Assembly (NCBI GenBank): GCA_002371295.1
Contig: DFGZ01000004.1
Location: forward strand, 1-9,769
From: Oribacterium sp. UBA3737
GTDB taxonomy: Bacteria; Bacillota_A; Clostridia; Lachnospirales; Lachnospiraceae
Reading direction: 5' to 3'
Length of the DNA stretch: 9,769 bases
Shown here in pieces: positions 7,241 to 9,769 of the stretch; within the stretch, counting starts at the first letter, position 1; each line of letters begins with the position of its first letter. Made by a program: the position numbers and the translations under genes. The notes under the pieces were generated by a model, which did no database searches, was not told the DNA's origin, and worked only from the letters and a program-made list of their open reading frames with translations.

Positions 7241-8868
7241 CTGATGCGCAGCAGAGAGAAGCCGCCAGACAGTTTTTCTATAAGTGGAACGGCAAAGGGA
7301 AAGAAGATGAGGATGCTCGTTCTTATTGGATCGATATTCTTCAGAATATTCTCGGCGTGGAGAATGTAACAGACCGTGTGGAGTTCGAGAAGAAGGTTGT
7401 CGGCGGCGACGGCAATACGAAGAGAATTGATGTTTACATTCCGGAGACACACGTCCTGATAGAGCAGAAAAGTCTTGGAATCGCACTTGATAAACCGCAA
7501 GCTGGCCACAGCGGAATGACGCCATACGAGCAGGCAAAGATGTACGATAATTATCTTCCGTTCAGTGAGCGTGCACGATGGATCGTGACATCGAATTTTG
7601 CAGAGATATGGATTTACGACCGTGATGCTGCGAAGCCCGAGCCGGTTAAGATTACATTGATGGAGCTTCCAGAAAAGTACCACATGCTCGACTTCCTTGT
7701 GAACAAAGAGGTCAAGAAGGTCACCGATGAGATGAAGATCTCCCTGCAGGCCGGTGAGCTTGTTGGCCAACTTTACGATGCCTTCCTGAAGCAGTACAAA
7801 GATCCGGAGAACGAGGAGACGCTGAAATCCCTGAACAAGCTCTGCGTCCGTATCGTATTCTGCCTTTACGCCGAGGACGCATCTGTCTTTGGCAAGAAGA
7901 GCATGTTCCACGATTATATGCAGCAGTTCGATGCCGCGCATGCCAGAAAGGGCCTGCGGGATCTGTTCCGCGTACTGAACCAGAAGCCGGAAGACCGTGA
8001 CCCATATCTCGCAGACGATGATCCGATGCTGGCAGCATTCCCGTATGTAAACGGAGGTCTGTTCGACGGCGACGATATTGAGATTCCGCCCTTCACCGAC
8101 GAGATCATGGATCTGCTGCTTCGCAAGGCCAGTGATGATTTTGACTGGTCAGAGATCAGCCCGACCATCTTTGGTGCGGTGTTTGAGAGCACATTGAACC
8201 CGGAAACCAGACGCTCCGGCGGCATGCATTACACGTCAATCGAGAACATTCATAAAGTCATCGACCCGCTTTTCCTCGATGCCCTGAAAGCGGAATTTGA
8301 GGAGATTAAGGGTATCTCCGTGCTGCGGACACAGGAGAAAAAGCTCCGCGCCCTGCAAGACAAGCTGGCATCCCTGTCGTTCCTCGATCCGAGCGCAGGC
8401 AGCGGGAACTTCCTCACGGAATCGTATCTGCAGCTTAGGAAACTGGAGAATGAGATCCTGCGGCTGCTGACTCATGGGCAGATTCAGTTTGGCTACGCAG
8501 ATATGACCCCAATCAAGGTCTCTATCAGCCAGTTTTACGGTATTGAGATCAATGATTTCGCTGTCACGGTCGCCCGGACGGCGTTGTGGATTGCAGAAAA
8601 CCAGATGCTCAAAGAGACCGAAGACATCGTCCACATGCAGCTGGACTTCCTGCCGCTGAAGACGAACGCATATATCGTTGAAGGCAATGCCCTGCGGATT
8701 GACTGGAATGATGTGGTGGATAAGAGCAAGCTGAACTTCATCATGGGAATTATCTGGAGTGGGACCATTCCTCCTTCCTGTGCCTGGTCACGGATCCAGG
8801 CACAGGCCCCAGATGTCCTGCGACCGGATTGGGAAATGCCCGACAGATTGCGGCTTAACGCCGCATGA
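7237..8868 (+). CDS. MmeI/type IIL-like restriction-modification methyltransferase, truncated before the catalytic NPPY/F motif
   Basis: The frame codes for 543 residues; full-length relatives are roughly 900-1100. The N-terminal part has a PD-(D/E)XK nuclease pattern: D65 in 'RIDVYIPE' and E76-Q-K78 in 'VLIEQKS'. Residues ~140-320 are the helical spacer of the family ('LQAGELVGQLYDAFLKQY', 'FPYVNGGLF', 'FDWSEISPTIFGAVFE'). 'GGMHYTSIENIHKVIDPLF' begins near 328. The AdoMet-binding motif I is 'FLDPSAGSGNF' (D384-F392); E437 in 'FYGIEIND' fits motif II and D489 in 'ALRIDW' motif III. The family continues 'NFIMGNPPF', but here it reads 'NFIMG' (to residue 504) and then 39 unrelated residues to the stop. 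Motif IV, the rest of the methylase fold and the target-recognition domain are therefore missing. The product is probably inactive for methylation. Nuclease activity without AdoMet and recognition functions is unlikely, though this is not provable here. It is translationally coupled to the HTH gene. Confidence 0.85.
   Translation: MTDAQQREAARQFFYKWNGKGKEDEDARSYWIDILQNILGVENVTDRVEFEKKVVGGDGNTKRIDVYIPETHVLIEQKSLGIALDKPQAGHSGMTPYEQAKMYDNYLPFSERARWIVTSNFAEIWIYDRDAAKPEPVKITLMELPEKYHMLDFLVNKEVKKVTDEMKISLQAGELVGQLYDAFLKQYKDPENEETLKSLNKLCVRIVFCLYAEDASVFGKKSMFHDYMQQFDAAHARKGLRDLFRVLNQKPEDRDPYLADDDPMLAAFPYVNGGLFDGDDIEIPPFTDEIMDLLLRKASDDFDWSEISPTIFGAVFESTLNPETRRSGGMHYTSIENIHKVIDPLFLDALKAEFEEIKGISVLRTQEKKLRALQDKLASLSFLDPSAGSGNFLTESYLQLRKLENEILRLLTHGQIQFGYADMTPIKVSISQFYGIEINDFAVTVARTALWIAENQMLKETEDIVHMQLDFLPLKTNAYIVEGNALRIDWNDVVDKSKLNFIMGIIWSGTIPPSCAWSRIQAQAPDVLRPDWEMPDRLRLNAA
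8777..8806. repeat. Perfect 11-bp inverted repeat (hairpin) in the junction segment
   Basis: CCTGTGCCTGG (8777-8787) and CCAGGCACAGG (8796-8806) are exact reverse complements separated by 8 nt (TCACGGAT). No T-tract follows on either strand, so it is not a normal terminator. It lies 28 nt after the point where the methyltransferase homology stops. It could be a recombination or processing site, a mobile-element end, or part of a structured RNA. Confidence 0.75.
8849..8865. repeat. Second short hairpin, TGCGGC-N5-GCCGCA
   Basis: Perfect 6-bp arms (8849-8854 and 8860-8865) enclose TTAAC. Together with the 8777-8806 hairpin and a weaker TTGGG/CCCGA pairing between them, it makes the junction segment unusually rich in foldback structure. 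Confidence 0.5.
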
Positions 8869-8878
8869 TTACCTTTAA

Positions 8879-9043
8879 GCAGATAAAGGCAGGAGGGTCA
8901 AGGCCGCTGCGCGAGGCTCCGCCGATGCCAAGGCCTTTCTGGAAAAGCAGAAGGCAAAGCGCGAAGCGGTAAGGGCCGCCGCTGCGGCAGCCGACTTCGA
9001 AGACGAAGAAGAGGAGGACGAGGACGATGAGATTTCCGAATAA
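8879..9043 (+). pseudogene. Coding-like C-terminal remnant of an unknown protein (Ala/Lys/Arg helix with acidic tail)
   Basis: The frame ending at TAA 9041-9043 has strong codon character. It encodes 'ADKGRRVKAAARGSADAKAF', then a charged Ala-rich helix ('LEKQKAKREAVRAAAAAA') and a very acidic end ('DFEDEEEEDEDDEISE'). It has no start codon of its own. The same frame upstream has a TAA at 8876-8878, preceded by a 21-codon stretch from ATG 8813 that contains 'CDRIGKCPTDCGLTPHDYL'. Reading through that stop would give one continuous protein of about 76 residues. The simplest view is the 3' end of a mobile-element gene that lost its 5' part or took a nonsense change. Its last 17 nt overlap the DUF4314 gene, as expected in a compact operon. 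I do not recognise the family. Confidence 0.45.
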
Positions 9044-9260
9044 GGAGACGGTGGAGCGCATCCGCCGGAAGTACCCGGCAGGCACGAGGGTGGAGCTTCT
9101 GGCCATGGACGACCCAATGGCTCCGACGGTTGGCACACTCGGCACGGTGCTCGGCGTCGATGATACTGGGAGCCTCCTCATGAAGTGGGACAACGGATCG
9201 GGCTTAAACGTGATCTTTCAGCAAGACCGCGTGCGGAAGGTGGGTGATCCGGATGCCTGA
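9027..9260 (+). CDS. DUF4314 domain protein
   Basis: This 77-residue protein contains the DUF4314 pattern: a basic N-terminal helix ('ETVERIRRKYPAG'), then 'TRVELLAMDDPMAP', then 'GTLGTVLGVDDTGSLLMKWD' and 'NGSGLNVIF'. This is an SH3-like small beta-barrel arrangement of unknown function. Such genes are typical of conjugative elements and phages of Clostridia. The start ATG 9027 has a GGAGG-rich stretch about 9 nt upstream (in GAAGAGGAGGACGAGG) and overlaps the end of the preceding acidic reading frame. The 3' end overlaps the next gene by 8 nt. Role unknown; nucleic-acid binding would be a guess. Confidence 0.8.
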   Translation: MRFPNKETVERIRRKYPAGTRVELLAMDDPMAPTVGTLGTVLGVDDTGSLLMKWDNGSGLNVIFQQDRVRKVGDPDA

Positions 9261-9429
9261 GAGAGTGAAGGAGCAGATCCTTGCGATCCGGGCCACGGGT
9301 GAGACCAACATGTTCGACCTGCCGGTGGTGCAGCGGATGGCCTATGAACGGGATTACTTCGATCTGGTCATTTTCCTGGAGGAGCATCCGAAAGAGTACG
9401 TGCATTTCATCCTGACCGGGGAGGGCTGA
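9253..9429 (+). CDS. DUF5049 domain protein
   Basis: This 58-residue protein starts 'MPERVKEQILAIRATGETNM' and ends 'EEHPKEYVHFILTGEG'. It is a full-length match in order and size to the DUF5049 family, which commonly accompanies DUF4314 in mobile elements. I chose ATG 9253 over an in-frame GTG at 9244 because family members begin right at 'M-x-E-R-(I/V)-K-E-Q-I-L' and an AAGGTGG purine run sits about 9 nt before it. It overlaps the DUF4314 stop by 8 nt. Predicted mostly helical, cytoplasmic; function unknown. Confidence 0.82.
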   Translation: MPERVKEQILAIRATGETNMFDLPVVQRMAYERDYFDLVIFLEEHPKEYVHFILTGEG

Positions 9430-9438
9430 TCCGAAAAG

Positions 9439-9466
9439 CCAGAGGAGCCGGAGACGGCTCTTTTGG
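9439..9466 (+). terminator. Hairpin terminator after DUF5049
   Basis: A 12-bp stem (9439-9450 with 9455-9466, two G-U pairs) is closed by a GAGA (GNRA) tetraloop. The innermost part is GAGCCG/CGGCTC, and the TTTT run (9461-9464) lies in the 3' arm. It begins 10 nt after the DUF5049 stop. It may be a terminator or, given the short T-run, a partial attenuator. Confidence 0.65.
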
Positions 9467-9477
9467 TAGTTATAATG

Positions 9478-9507
9478 TGTACAAATGGTGGGGATCATAT
9501 TTGTGCA
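9478..9507. repeat. Inverted repeat TGTACAAAT-N12-ATTTGTGCA upstream of the last gene
   Basis: The 9-bp arms (9478-9486 and 9499-9507) match at 8 of 9 positions as reverse complements. The left arm starts 2 nt after a TATAAT-like box (9471-9476) that has no clear -35 box. A regulator-binding site controlling the next gene is plausible but unproven. The 178-nt gap from 9430 to 9607 otherwise holds only the preceding hairpin and the RBS of the next gene. Confidence 0.4.
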
Positions 9508-9607
9508 TTTTATCACAGATTATCCGGCAGAAATGAGTTGCTATTATCTCCGATCAGAGTGATTAATACAGTACCGAAAGGAAATTATACATACGGAGGA
9601 CAAGACC

Positions 9608-9769
9608 ATGACAATCACAGAAGCAATGAGAACCTACCGCCTGCAAAGCCCCTCAACCCCGGAAGACCTTGAGAGCCGCTTTTTCGGCATGGACGGCAAG
9701 ATGCTCACCTTTAAAGATAAGGTAGTCATTGCAGGATACTACTGGAACGGACCCGGAAAGCCCTGCTAC
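9608..9769 (+). CDS. Small mobile-element gene of unknown function, 5' part only
   Basis: The frame is open from ATG 9608 to the window end (54 codons). A strong Shine-Dalgarno GGAGGA (9595-9600) lies 7 nt before the ATG, which decides this start over the overlapping frame that begins at 9463. The protein begins 'MTITEAMRTYRLQSPSTPED' and goes on 'LESRFFGMDGKMLTFKDKVV', ending at the edge in 'IAGYYWNGPGKPCY'. There is an N-terminal helix and then a beta-rich part; no signal peptide or membrane segment. I do not recognise the family. The neighbourhood suggests a conjugative element or phage accessory gene. Confidence 0.7.
   Translation, partial: MTITEAMRTYRLQSPSTPEDLESRFFGMDGKMLTFKDKVVIAGYYWNGPGKPCY

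Noticed and set aside
7108..7941. 277-residue reverse-strand reading frame
   Set aside because: It overlaps the well-supported HTH and methyltransferase genes on the opposite strand and has no plausible domain.
7237..8868. Type I HsdM or BREX PglX as the identity of the methylase
   Set aside because: An N-terminal PD-(D/E)XK motif fused to the methylase, and no HsdR/HsdS or BREX genes nearby, fit the MmeI-like stand-alone family better.
9463..9672. 69-residue + frame overlapping the last gene
   Set aside because: It crosses the inverted repeat and lacks an RBS, while the frame from 9608 has a strong GGAGGA and continues to the window end.
1..9769. CRISPR array, rRNA, integrase or transposase
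   Set aside because: No regularly spaced direct repeats, no rRNA-like sequence and no DDE, HUH or tyrosine/serine recombinase protein were seen on either strand.

Overview
The window looks like a chromosomal segment from a gut-type Firmicute, probably a Lachnospiraceae/Clostridia relative. Four things point that way: a cell-wall-anchored LPSTG giant surface protein with the 'TTYxLILPAI' export signal typical of large adhesins in those bacteria, a GH32 fructan/sucrose-type hydrolase, a stand-alone MmeI-like restriction-modification methylase with an excisionase-like HTH gene in front, and the DUF4314-DUF5049 pair carried by mobile elements and phages of Clostridia. The taxonomy is inferred from gene content only.

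Layout, all genes on the + strand. (1) 2-781: the C-terminal part of a GH32 glycosidase that enters from the left edge, followed by a good intrinsic terminator. (2) 911-6802: a promoter (TTGACA-N17-TATATA) and one very large gene encoding a 1924-residue secreted surface protein. The protein has a signal peptide, three tandem ~145-residue N-terminal repeats, about eight InlB-B/Flg_new-like 'GW' repeats interrupted by a Tyr-rich segment, two CnaB/SpaA-type isopeptide domains and an LPSTG sorting signal. A second strong intrinsic terminator lies at 6918-6955. (3) 6966-8868: a promoter with a palindrome over the expected transcription start, then a 67-residue HTH protein whose stop overlaps (ATGA) the start of an MmeI/type IIL-like nuclease-methyltransferase. 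That second gene is cut off exactly before the catalytic NPPY/F motif. (4) ~8749-9769: sequence of different character and higher GC. It has an unexplained junction segment with a perfect 11-bp inverted repeat, the coding-like tail of a broken gene, overlapping DUF4314 and DUF5049 genes, a hairpin terminator, and the start of a further small gene with a strong RBS running off the right edge.

Functionally, the left two-thirds is cell-surface and carbohydrate biology: saccharide hydrolysis and a wall-anchored putative adhesin. The right third is defence and mobile-element biology. The most notable point is the sharp break inside the methyltransferase gene at about 8748. A normal family member would continue for several hundred residues. 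Instead the sequence changes to a hairpin-bearing segment leading into a mobile-element operon, which suggests a recombination or insertion scar (or an assembly chimera). I see no CRISPR array, rRNA, convincing tRNA or transposase gene. I do not see a clearly new multi-gene system; the candidates most worth following are the HTH/RM control arrangement and the junction.
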